DNA of 64,000 nucleotides from Verrucomicrobiota bacterium (GTDB lineage: Bacteria > Verrucomicrobiota > Verrucomicrobiia > Limisphaerales > UBA9464). The notes below the pieces were generated by a model. It had not been told where the DNA came from. It did not search any database and saw only the letters and a list, made by a program, of their open reading frames with translations. The position numbers and the translations under genes were made by a program. Positions 45,601 to 54,800 of this stretch are shown here, piece by piece. The stretch is from positions 37,332 through 101,331 of the forward strand of contig CANIZL010000007.1 in NCBI GenBank assembly GCA_947471985.1, given 5' to 3'. The stretch's first letter is position 1, and the number at the start of each line of letters is the position of its first letter.

Positions 45601-47343
45601 TCAGGGCAAGGCGACCAAGCGCACCCGGAAGTACTGGGCAGACGCCGTAATAGGTTCGAGCACCTCGGTGCGGGCCGCCGTCGCCGCCAACGTCTGCTTC
45701 ACCTGCCAGGGCTCGGACAACGCCGCTTGCGCCTCCAAGACAAAGCTACGCCCCGCCACGGACGAGAAACCGACCTTCAATTCCGCCAGGCTTTGGGTGG
45801 TATCCAAAACGGGTAACGGCGCCACCAGCAGCTGGATCGGAGTGCCCAGCGTGGTTCCGCCGGGGCCCACCACCTTGGCCCGATAAGCACCGGCCGTCGT
45901 TCCCGTCACAGGCCCCAGGCTCAGCGATGTCCCGGCCGCTGCCGGCAAATCCTGCCCATCCTTTTGCCAGGTCACGGTCGGGGGCGGATCCCCGGCGGTA
46001 CCTTTCACCGTCACCGTTAAATGTAAAAATTCCCCCGGAAACACCGCGAGATCTCCGGTCTGCGTGAGAATGGACGGGGGCACCCCGGCGGCTTCGACCG
46101 TCAGGCTGGCGATATCACTCAGCGTGTCGCCTCCCGGATTGTGTACCCGCACCCGGTAATCGCCCGCATCGGCCGCCGTAACCGCCGGCAGAGTCAAACT
46201 GGCGTTGGTCGCTGTGCCGCCCAACTCCTGCCCGTCTTTCATCCAAAAATACTCCAGCGGTTCCGCGCCAACCGCCGTGACACTGAAGGTAACCGGACTC
46301 CCTACCTTGACCTTTTGGCTCGTCGGTTGGCTCGAAAGGATGGGGCTCACCAGGGGCTGCACGGTCAGGTGGACTTTACGGCTGAAAACATCGCCCCCGG
46401 GGTTGGTGATGCGCACTTGGTATTCCCCCGCGTCATTGGCCGTGATCGGGCCCAGCTGCAGCCGCGCCCCAATGGCATCGCCGCCCAGCTCAAACCCATC
46501 CTTCAACCAGGCATAGGTCAACGGCGCGGCGCCCGTGGCCACGACTTCGAAACTGGCCGGCCCGCCCTCAAACGCCACCGCATCCACCGGCTCCTGGGTA
46601 ATCTGCGCCGGCGGCGGCGCCACCACCGTCAGCGTCGCAAACTCGCTGAACGTCGGCCCGGCCGGGCTGTCCACCCGGACCCGATATCGCCCCGCGAGAT
46701 CGGTGGTGATATTGGCGAGGGTCAGCGTGGGTTCCGTGGCATTGATCTCCAGGTCCTCATACAGCCATTGATAGCTCAACGGAGCCTCCCCGGTGGCCGC
46801 CACCTTGAAGGTGACCGTATCGCCAACATTAGCCGTCTGGTTGGTCGGTTGCTGGGTAATCACCGGAGCGATGCCGTGGACCGAAATCAGCACACTGAAT
46901 TCCGCCGTGAAGCCCGATGCGTTTGCCTTCTCCCAACCGCGTACCGTTATAAAATAATCCCCTGAATGAGTGGGCTTGCCTTGCAGCGTGTCCGGCTTGG
47001 CCGACACCCGCGTGATTCCCGGCGGCAGGTCGAGGTAGGTGTAGGTCTTGGGAATCCCGTACTGGCTGGAATTGATCTGAAAGCGCACCGTGAAGGAGGC
47101 CCCGTTGGTGGCGGGGATCGCCGACGTGCTCGGAATGCTGCCGGAAGACCCCGTGATGGTCAGACCCGTCGCCCCCGAAACCGCGTGAAAGGCCCCGGTG
47201 ACCGCGGTACCCGCCGCCAACCATCGCAGCAACATCACCACCGGCTGGAGAAACGGCGCCGCCACCGGTTCCAATCGCGCCAGCATGGGCGCAAATTGGA
47301 GCCACAGCGCGGTAACCAGCGGAAAGGTCCTTCGAAGAATCAT
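45601..47343 (-). CDS. Ig-like surface protein B (paralogue of the 43725 gene)
   Basis: A 580-residue paralogue of the next gene, with the same N-terminal segment (MILRRTFPLVTALWLQF), putative Ig domain, four Ig-like repeats (APVITQQPTNQTANVGD begins the first) and C-terminus ending YFRVRLVALP. The two genes are tandem, 139 bases apart, and must come from a local duplication. The start is the ATG at 47343, the equivalent of the paralogue's start; an open frame extends 36 bases further upstream. Confidence 0.8.
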   Translation of the reverse strand: MILRRTFPLVTALWLQFAPMLARLEPVAAPFLQPVVMLLRWLAAGTAVTGAFHAVSGATGLTITGSSGSIPSTSAIPATNGASFTVRFQINSSQYGIPKTYTYLDLPPGITRVSAKPDTLQGKPTHSGDYFITVRGWEKANASGFTAEFSVLISVHGIAPVITQQPTNQTANVGDTVTFKVAATGEAPLSYQWLYEDLEINATEPTLTLANITTDLAGRYRVRVDSPAGPTFSEFATLTVVAPPPAQITQEPVDAVAFEGGPASFEVVATGAAPLTYAWLKDGFELGGDAIGARLQLGPITANDAGEYQVRITNPGGDVFSRKVHLTVQPLVSPILSSQPTSQKVKVGSPVTFSVTAVGAEPLEYFWMKDGQELGGTATNASLTLPAVTAADAGDYRVRVHNPGGDTLSDIASLTVEAAGVPPSILTQTGDLAVFPGEFLHLTVTVKGTAGDPPPTVTWQKDGQDLPAAAGTSLSLGPVTGTTAGAYRAKVVGPGGTTLGTPIQLLVAPLPVLDTTQSLAELKVGFSSVAGRSFVLEAQAALSEPWQVKQTLAATAARTEVLEPITASAQYFRVRLVALP

Positions 47344-47465
47344 AAGCAGGGCAGCAACTGGAGGAAGACTGCCTGCCAAATGGCCGGTTACAGCTTCAGG
47401 CGGACAGAGTTATCGCCCGATTCCGCACTTTGTCACCGCGCCACTCCCACCCTGCCCCTTCCGGC

Positions 47466-48482
47466 CTACTTCTTCGCCGCCCGATACTCCGCCAGGGCCA
47501 CCGTCACCTTCTGGGACACATCACTGGTAAATTCCGCCCCCTGCCCGCCGGGTATCCCTCCACGGATCCGCATCGTCTGGGAACTGCCCGACTCCACCAG
47601 CATGCCCGCCGAGGGATCAAACCAACTCGTGCCCGTCAGTCGGCCATTCTCGATCTTCATATTGGCCATCGGACCGATCCCCATCGCCCCGGTACTCGTC
47701 ATCGTTCCCGTGGACTCGATGCGGACGCACTTGTAGGCCTGTCGTTCTTCCGCCCCGCGGAGCGTGCTCTTCATATTCAGGACCACCGTTCCAATCGGTC
47801 CCGACGGCACCTCCAGCTTGACCGGCCAGGAATCGCCTTCCCGAACGCCCACGCCCGGCATGCCGTACGCGTAGTCCACCAACTGCCGCAGGTAGCCCTC
47901 GTTATAGGTTTGCAGGAAGATCTGTTTGCCCTGTTCCGAGGCCCCCTCCAGGACGCCGTTCCGCCACTCGTCCAAATTCAGGATCTTGGCCAGTTTGCCC
48001 GAGGATTCCATTTGATAGCGGATGCGACTGCCAATCGTCTTGCGAAAGGGACCCGCCACCGGGTTCTGGCGGTCGCCCTTGCTCTTCTCCTTGGAATCAA
48101 AGGCAATCACCGGCTGCCCCCCCATCGTCACATCCATCTCCTGCGTCACGAACTCCAACTCCAATTCCCGTCCACCGCCCGGAGTCTCCTTCTGGACCTC
48201 GATCGAGTAGGTCAGTCCCAGCACCACCGTCTGCTCCAAAGGCTTGGGCAATTGCGGAACCTTGCTGGTGCTGTGCTGATCGAAATCCATCCGATAGGTC
48301 AGGTGATCGCCCACCGTCCATCGCACGGCCAAGGTCGTCGCCGCCCCGTTCGCCGGGCTGCCCGCGGTGGCCGCTGGCGCCGCATTGCCTTCCTGCCCCG
48401 CACCGGTCGAACTCTTCTTGGAACAGGCCGTGGCTCCCATCCCGAGCAGGACCAGCACGGCCAGCATTTTTTGCGTATTCAT
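47466..48482 (-). CDS. Lipoprotein of DUF6263 type
   Basis: A 338-residue exported protein. The ATG at 48482 opens a lipoprotein signal (MLAVLVLLGMGATAC, Cys about residue 20), followed by a Ser/Gly/Ala-rich linker and a strand-rich domain starting WTVGDHLTYRMDFDQHST. This layout fits the DUF6263 family; I know of no assigned function. It could be a sensor or structural lipoprotein. It is divergent from the CotH-family gene at 48642. The frame is open to 48551 but the extra N-terminus would spoil the signal. Confidence 0.7.
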   Translation of the reverse strand: MNTQKMLAVLVLLGMGATACSKKSSTGAGQEGNAAPAATAGSPANGAATTLAVRWTVGDHLTYRMDFDQHSTSKVPQLPKPLEQTVVLGLTYSIEVQKETPGGGRELELEFVTQEMDVTMGGQPVIAFDSKEKSKGDRQNPVAGPFRKTIGSRIRYQMESSGKLAKILNLDEWRNGVLEGASEQGKQIFLQTYNEGYLRQLVDYAYGMPGVGVREGDSWPVKLEVPSGPIGTVVLNMKSTLRGAEERQAYKCVRIESTGTMTSTGAMGIGPMANMKIENGRLTGTSWFDPSAGMLVESGSSQTMRIRGGIPGGQGAEFTSDVSQKVTVALAEYRAAKK

Positions 48483-48641
48483 GGACGGTTTAATCAAATT
48501 GAAAGCCCTCCCCGCAGCAGGAGGCAGCCGGGAGATGCCGCCCACCATCACGGCAGCTCCCGGATCGGTAAATGGAAATCCCTTCCGATAATTCCGTTGC
48601 CTCCACCAGATCCCGGCGCGTCACTGGCCGCGTCGCGACCC

Positions 48642-50288
48642 ATGAAAAATCACCGACTGCTGGTCGACCGCACGCCGTTCTGCACCCTGCTGCTCTGGTT
48701 GGGATTCGCCTGGGCCATCAGCCCGGGATTCGCCGCCAAGGATCGCCCGCCGGCCAAGGACGAAGCCGCCGCCGTCTTCCACGACGATCCCGTGTATCGG
48801 ATCGAAATTGAATTGGGCGAACCCGAAATGGCGACTTTGCGCGAGTATCATTGGCCCGGCCCGGGGGGAAACCCCGACGACCGCCCATCGGTCTCGGCAA
48901 CCGTCCGCGAAGGAACCAACGTCTATCAAAAGGTGGCCCTCCATCTCAAGGGCTCCGCGGGAAGTTTCCGCTCCATCGACAGCAAGCCGGGACTGACCCT
49001 GAATTTTAGCAAAAACATCCGCGGACAAACCTTTCACGGTCTCGAGCGGCTTTCGCTCAACAATTCCATACAGGATCCGTCGTATCTTTCCGAACAGATC
49101 AGTCGTGAACTTTACGCTGCTGCCGGAGTGCCCGTGCCCAGAGCCACCCACGCCCAGGTGCAGCTCAACCGCCGCAATCTGGGTCTCTACGTCCTGCTCG
49201 AAGCCTATAACAAACAATTCCTCCGCCGCACTTTCTCGCGGGATTCCGGGCATCTCTACGATGGTGGCTTCGTCCGCGATATCACCGAACCATTGGATCT
49301 ATCCTCCGGCGCCCATACCGAAGATCGTTCCGACCTTCAACGTCTGGCCACTGCAGCGATGGATAGCGGTCCCACCAATGCACTGACCCGCCTCGGGTCC
49401 GTGCTCGACGTGGATCGATTCCTGAGCCTGCTCGCCATGGATGTCATCCTGTGCAATAGCGATGGCTACGCGATGAACCGAAATAACTATCGGATCTATC
49501 ACGATCCCGTCGTGGATCGTCTGGTGTTCATGCCGCACGGACTGGACCAAATGCTCGGCACCTTCCGCTGTGACACCAGCCTCCCCATATTCCCGCCGGT
49601 CGAGGGCATGGTGGCTCAGGCGGTCCTCCAATCACCCGAAGGCCGGACCCTCTACCGACAACGCCTCACCGAGTTGGTGGCGCGCCATTTTCACGTCGAG
49701 GATCTCACCAACCGCGTGCAAAAGTTAGCGGCCCGATTGCGACCGATTCTGGCGGAACGCGGATCCGGCCGGGGCGCGAATTTTGCTTACGCCGTGACGG
49801 ACCTCCAAAAGCGCATCGTGGAGCGGGCCGAAAGTCTGCGCGAACAACTCGCGGTCGTCGCCTACGATCCCAATGGACCCGACCCCTTGTCCGGCTGGAA
49901 ACCCCGCGAGGATTTCGGTCACGCCACCCTCCGCGAGCGGGCCGAGCCGGACCGTCCGTCGACATTTCACATTCAGGCCGGAGCCGGTGGCGCGGTGGGC
50001 ACGTGGGCCACGCGAGTGTGGTTGGATACCGGCCGCTATCGTTTCGAAGGACGGATCCGTTGTCTAGGCGTCGCCGCGGAGCCGGGCGATCGCCGCGCCG
50101 GGGTCGGTCTCCGAACCGACAGTCAGCGGATGAAGCATAAATTCACCGGCGACACCGAATGGACGGATACGGCGATCGAATTTGAAGTCACGGAACCCAT
50201 GACTGCCGTGGAACTCCGATGCGAACTGCGGGCGCTCCGCGGTGAGGCTTGGTTCGACCAAAAATCCCTTCGTTTGAAGCGCCTCTAG
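48642..50288 (+). CDS. Secreted CotH-family protein kinase
   Basis: A 548-residue exported protein with signal (LLLWLGFAWAISPGFAA). The CotH domain covers about residues 45-390: VALHLKGSAGSFRS, LSLNNSIQDPSYLSEQIS, and the active-site-like stretch ILCNSDGYAMNRNNYRIY with MPHGLDQM for metal binding. CotH proteins are atypical kinases that phosphorylate secreted proteins (shown for spore-coat proteins). The C-terminal 150 residues are a strand-rich, carbohydrate-binding-like domain (VWLDTGRYRFEGRIR). The target may be one of the secreted proteins here, but that is a guess. Confidence 0.82.
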   Translation: MKNHRLLVDRTPFCTLLLWLGFAWAISPGFAAKDRPPAKDEAAAVFHDDPVYRIEIELGEPEMATLREYHWPGPGGNPDDRPSVSATVREGTNVYQKVALHLKGSAGSFRSIDSKPGLTLNFSKNIRGQTFHGLERLSLNNSIQDPSYLSEQISRELYAAAGVPVPRATHAQVQLNRRNLGLYVLLEAYNKQFLRRTFSRDSGHLYDGGFVRDITEPLDLSSGAHTEDRSDLQRLATAAMDSGPTNALTRLGSVLDVDRFLSLLAMDVILCNSDGYAMNRNNYRIYHDPVVDRLVFMPHGLDQMLGTFRCDTSLPIFPPVEGMVAQAVLQSPEGRTLYRQRLTELVARHFHVEDLTNRVQKLAARLRPILAERGSGRGANFAYAVTDLQKRIVERAESLREQLAVVAYDPNGPDPLSGWKPREDFGHATLRERAEPDRPSTFHIQAGAGGAVGTWATRVWLDTGRYRFEGRIRCLGVAAEPGDRRAGVGLRTDSQRMKHKFTGDTEWTDTAIEFEVTEPMTAVELRCELRALRGEAWFDQKSLRLKRL

Positions 50289-50316
50289 GACGGGCGGAGA
50301 GCACCGGACGCCCGTC
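50289..50316. terminator. Short hairpin between the CotH gene and mqnC
   Basis: GACGGGCG (50289-50296) pairs with CGCCCGTC (50309-50316) across 12 bases, in the 66-base gap between converging stops. No T-run. Confidence 0.4.
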
Positions 50317-50354
50317 GGATAGCGGTCCTCCCGTGAAACCAAATCGGGGTCCGC

Positions 50355-51560
50355 TCAAACCTTCTCGGCCGCCACCGATGCTGTCGGTACCGTGGGTGTG
50401 CCCGCCGCAACTTCGCGATACCAGTTGTCGCGTTGGCGCGGCTCCCAACCCAAATCCCGGATCACCCGCTGCATGTCCGCCACCCCCATGCAAAAAGTCG
50501 TCCCGGCACTGCTGACCACATTTTCCTCGATCATGATACTGCCGAGATCATTTGCCCCGTATTTCAAGGCGACCTGCCCCACTTCCGGTCCCTGCGTGAC
50601 CCAGGAACTCTGAATGCTTGGAATGTTGTCGAGGTAGATTCGGCTGAGCGCCTGCATGCGCAGATACTCGTGGGCCCCGACGGCGGGCGCCTTCAAGACC
50701 GTGTTCTCCGCTTGAAACGTCCAGGCGATAAACGCCGTGAATGCACCGCCGTTCAACGTCCGATCCGCCAATCCCCGGGCATACCCCGCCACATCGAGAC
50801 CCAGGCGCCCCAGCGAAACATCCTGCTGCGCCCGCACCACTTCCAAGTGCTCGATCCGTTCCGGCACCGTCTCGACATGCCCGAACATCATCGTCGCCGT
50901 GCTCGCCAGTCCCAGCCGATGCGCCTCATCCATCACGCCCATCCACTGCGCCGTATTCGCCTTGAGCGGCGAGATGCGTTTCCGGACGCGGTCCACGAGA
51001 ATTTCCCCGCCGCCGCCCGGCAGCGACCCCAATCCGGCCGCCGCGAAATCCCGCAACAGATCCGCCACGGGTTCGCCGAAGACTTTTTGGAAATGAAAGA
51101 ACTCGCTGGGACTGAACCCGTGCACATTGAAGCCCGGGAATTTTTCCCGGACATGACTCAGTAAATCCAGATACCACTGCTTGGTCAGGCGCGGATGATG
51201 ACCGCCCTGGAGCAGGATTTGGGTGCCACCCAGCGCAATCGTTTCTTCGATCTTTCGATCCAATTCCGGCAGAGTGATGACGTAGGAATCGGCGTCCCGC
51301 TCGGTGCGCCAGAAGGCGCAAAACTTGCAATAGACGTCGCAGACATTGGTGTAATTGACGTTGCGATCGACGATGTACGTCACCAGCTCATTCCCCCGCC
51401 CCGCTTGGGCGTTGGCCTGCGCGAGCTGCCGACGGCGATCAGCGAGCGCGCCCAATACGGGGAGCGGCAACTGATACAAGCTCAGGGCTTCGGCCCCGGA
51501 GATCCGGCCGCCATCCCACACTTTCTGCTGCAGCGCCTCGAGCGTCGCGTCATCAACCAT
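50355..51560 (-). CDS. mqnC: Cyclic dehypoxanthinyl futalosine synthase
   Basis: Radical-SAM enzyme of the futalosine route to menaquinone; it cyclises dehypoxanthinyl futalosine. The 401-residue protein has the radical-SAM motif Cys74-x3-Cys78-x2-Cys81 (CDVYCKFC), QILLQGGHHP, SLPGGGGEILVDRVR, and a C-terminal SSAGTTFCM motif as in MqnC. The start is the ATG at 51560; the frame is open upstream to 51836 but that part is repeat-like. No other menaquinone gene is nearby. It implies a respiratory quinone that the haem proteins here could use. Confidence 0.93.
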   Translation of the reverse strand: MVDDATLEALQQKVWDGGRISGAEALSLYQLPLPVLGALADRRRQLAQANAQAGRGNELVTYIVDRNVNYTNVCDVYCKFCAFWRTERDADSYVITLPELDRKIEETIALGGTQILLQGGHHPRLTKQWYLDLLSHVREKFPGFNVHGFSPSEFFHFQKVFGEPVADLLRDFAAAGLGSLPGGGGEILVDRVRKRISPLKANTAQWMGVMDEAHRLGLASTATMMFGHVETVPERIEHLEVVRAQQDVSLGRLGLDVAGYARGLADRTLNGGAFTAFIAWTFQAENTVLKAPAVGAHEYLRMQALSRIYLDNIPSIQSSWVTQGPEVGQVALKYGANDLGSIMIEENVVSSAGTTFCMGVADMQRVIRDLGWEPRQRDNWYREVAAGTPTVPTASVAAEKV

Positions 51561-51876
51561 GCCGCACCCTACTGCGACAACCGGGACCCGACAAGCACCC
51601 CCCTTTCCCGAACGCCACCAGGGAGAAGCGGTAGTGAACAACCTCCGTACAGGACACTTTGCGAGTCCTTGCGCCGCCGGTGAATTCCGCGAGGTCGTGG
51701 ACTGCGGCAGTCCTCTGACGCTTTGGAGACCGACATACGAGCCGTACCAACGTCGAGCTTTCCCAGCGGACCGGCGTTGGACGCTTCGACCCGCGCTAAA
51801 TTTCTCCACGCCCCACTCCAAAGCGATAGGCGACAACCGCAGTCCACGACGCTCTCGCGACTTCCAGCCCCCTTAC
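51561..51876. repeat. Repeat-like non-coding region with long inverted repeat
   Basis: No gene is seen in these 316 bases between mqnC and the giant Ig gene. GTCGTGGACTGCGG (51694-51707) and CCGCAGTCCACGAC (51837-51850) are perfect 14-base inverted repeats 130 bases apart. A related AGCGGTAGTGAACAACC lies near 51630. Sequences of this 'AGCGGTAGTGAAC ... GTGGACTGCGG' kind recur between genes in verrucomicrobial genomes as I remember them; the open frames here look spurious. Confidence 0.55.
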
Positions 51877-54800
51877 TCACGGCTTGGCGCTGATCCGATA
51901 AAACCGCCCCAGCCGTGCCCGATCCAGCGGCAATTCATAAACACCCGCCGATCCAATGACCCCGTCCGACAAGCGCGCCCAATCATCGAGATCATCCGAC
52001 ACTTCAATCCCCACCCGTTGATCCACCGGGCCGAGGATTTGTAGTCCCGCCGACTCCGCTCCCGCCCCCCAGCGTCCCGCAATCCGCAATTGGGGTGCGC
52101 GCTGTTCATCATTCACAATCACCAATCGCGCCGTCTGCCGGGCGCCGAGCGTTGCCCCCACTGCCGAAGGTTCACCCAGGGTCAGTTCCAGCCCCGCTTC
52201 TTCGTTCAGCTCGTAAAGGTCGTCGACCACCACCGGCACCACCACCTGCGCCAGTCGTTGGCCCGGTCCAAACGTCAACGGCACGGGTGTGGCATCGAAA
52301 TCGCGCCCGGGACTGGCCCCGCCCGCCACCGCCCGCGGGCGAACCATCAGGTTGACCGTGCCTTTCACGCCTTGGCTCCGTTCTACAAACAGTCGCCGCA
52401 CAAAGCGCCCGTCCTCGCCCACTTCCAAGGCGTCCGTCGCAAAGGCGAAGCTTCCCGCGGCATCGTCATCTTCGATGTACACCCGGGTCACCACATGATC
52501 GCCCAGCTTCGCGCCGACCGGCGCGCCGTCCTCAAGTTCCAGCGTGGCCAACAACGATTCCGTCGTTTCCGGTGTTTCGTCGTTCACCAGAATCGAGCCC
52601 AGATCAACGGTGCGGATCGTCTCTCCATCCGTGAAATCCACGACCAGCACCAACGCCTTGAAGTCCGCGCCTTCCGTGGCGGTATCCGCCGTAAATCGGA
52701 CCCGGAGGCGGACTGCCCCCCGATTTCCCTCAGCCCGGAGCACCGTCAACGCTTGAATGACCTGCCCGTTTTCCAAAACCCGGGGCACTTCAGGTCCGAA
52801 CGAAAATGTCCCGGGCCGCACCTCGGTCCCGAGCAAATCCCCGCCGACCCGGGTGTCAATTTGCCGATCCAATTGCTCCCCCGTATTGCGGGCCAAAATC
52901 TCCGCCTCCGGTTGCCGCCCCGCCGCCGCGTCCGCCAAATCATCCGCGGTCGGCCCCTGCACCACCGCTTGGATGCGGCTGATCCGCCCGGCGACTTCGA
53001 GCGGCGTGCCCGTCTGCGCCGCGTCGTGCGTGGTCTGATTGCCCTCCGCCACGATCTGCGAAGCCGTCGCCACCAGACCCTGGGGCAGCTTGAGTCCTTC
53101 GCGCTCCGCCGACTGCTCAATCAACTGTCCAATCCGGTCCGGCGCGGTCAGATCGATCGGCCCCGTCGGTCCCAGACTGCGGGCCAGCGAGTCCAACACG
53201 CTCGCCGCCGCCGAATCCGAGCCACCGCCGCCGGCATCCACCACCGAAACCACCTGAATCAAGGTGTCCTGAACCTGGGCCGCCGCGTTCAATAATTGCC
53301 GGGCCGACTCGTGGCCCGCCACGGCAGCTGCAATCGGGTCAATCTGCGTGAGCTCCAGTTCCCGCGGGAGATTCAACCCGGCCGCTACGATTTGCTCCGC
53401 CTCGCGAACCGACAATCCCACCGCGCTCGCTTGCACCGCATCCACGAGACTCGAAAGCGGCCCGAGCGCCTTCGAACCCACCGGTCCCACCGCGGGCATC
53501 TCCGCCGCCAGCCCGGTGGCCAAATCCACGCCACCCGTTCGCACCAGGCGCCCCTCGGTGACATCCAGAATTCCGTCGTGATTCCGATCAAAGCGCTCCA
53601 GCGAAATATCCAGCGAGAACTTTCCCTGCCGATCCGTCGTGGTATGGGGTTCACCGGGGTCCAGCACCCCGTTGCGATTGGCATCAAAAAAGACCGTGGC
53701 GTCGACGATATAACCATCGACCGCCGTGCCGGCGAGATTCACCGGGGTCTCCACGGTCAATCGGGTTTCGCTGCCCAACCCGGAGCCGAAGTCGTTCGTC
53801 ACGCGCACCTGATATCGCCCGGCATCGGCGACCGTGACCGCGTGAAGTTCGAGTCGATCGAAGGTGCCGCCAAGTACGGGTGCCCCGTCCTTGAGCCATT
53901 GGTACGTCAGTGGGGCGGTGCCACTGACCACCGCGATGAGCGTCACGTCCGCGCCCGTGACCGCCGCGAGCGAGCCCGGCAATGGTGCTATTTCCGGGGC
54001 GACTCCCACACTCAAAGTGGCCGCATCCGAGAGGATCGTACCGGCGGTATTGGCGACCCGCACCCGATAGGCCCCCGCATCTGCTGTCTGCACCGCGGGA
54101 ATCTCCCACACAGCCGATTGCGCGCCGGCCAGATCGACTCCGTCCTTGGTCCATTGAAACGTCAGGGGCAACGAGCCCGTCACCGCGACCTCGAAATGCG
54201 CCGCCGCGCCCATCACCCGGACCAACGATTGCGGCTGCGCGACCATCGCCGGCGGCACGCGCACACCGACGGTCACGGGCAAAGTCTCCACCCGCCCCAC
54301 CCAGTTGATGACCTCCACCCGGTAGTCCCCGGCGTCGGCCGCAGTCACCGCCGGCACGTCCAAAATCGGCCCATCGACGGGTAGAATCGTCGTGTTGCGG
54401 TGCCAAACATAGCGCAAGGGCGCTGTACCCTCGGCGGCCACCGCCAAGTGCAGGGATTGTCCGGCCACGAGATCCACCGGAGTCGGTGCCGCAGTGATCG
54501 TCGGCGGGGTCCACGCGGTCAGCGAAAATGGCAGCAAGCCGCCGAGGGAAACGGGGAGCGACGGAGGCTCACCGACGCCGCCGAGGACGGCCGGTACGGC
54601 GACGGAAATTCCCACGGGATGCCCGGCCGCCCGCGCTTCCTCGAAGGAAACCCCCGCCGCGGTTTCCCAAACCCGCACCTGCAGCACCGCCGTTGCGCCC
54701 GGCGCGAGGGTCGGAATCTGCCGCGTCCCCCCGCGCCACAAACCCGCCGCGTTGCGCCGCGCAAAAGGCACCGCTCCCGGAACCGGTTGCAACAAGTCCA

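Noticed and set aside
51561..51836. N-terminal extension of mqnC
   Set aside because: The frame is open, but this part is repeat-like and MqnC begins at 51560 as in the family.
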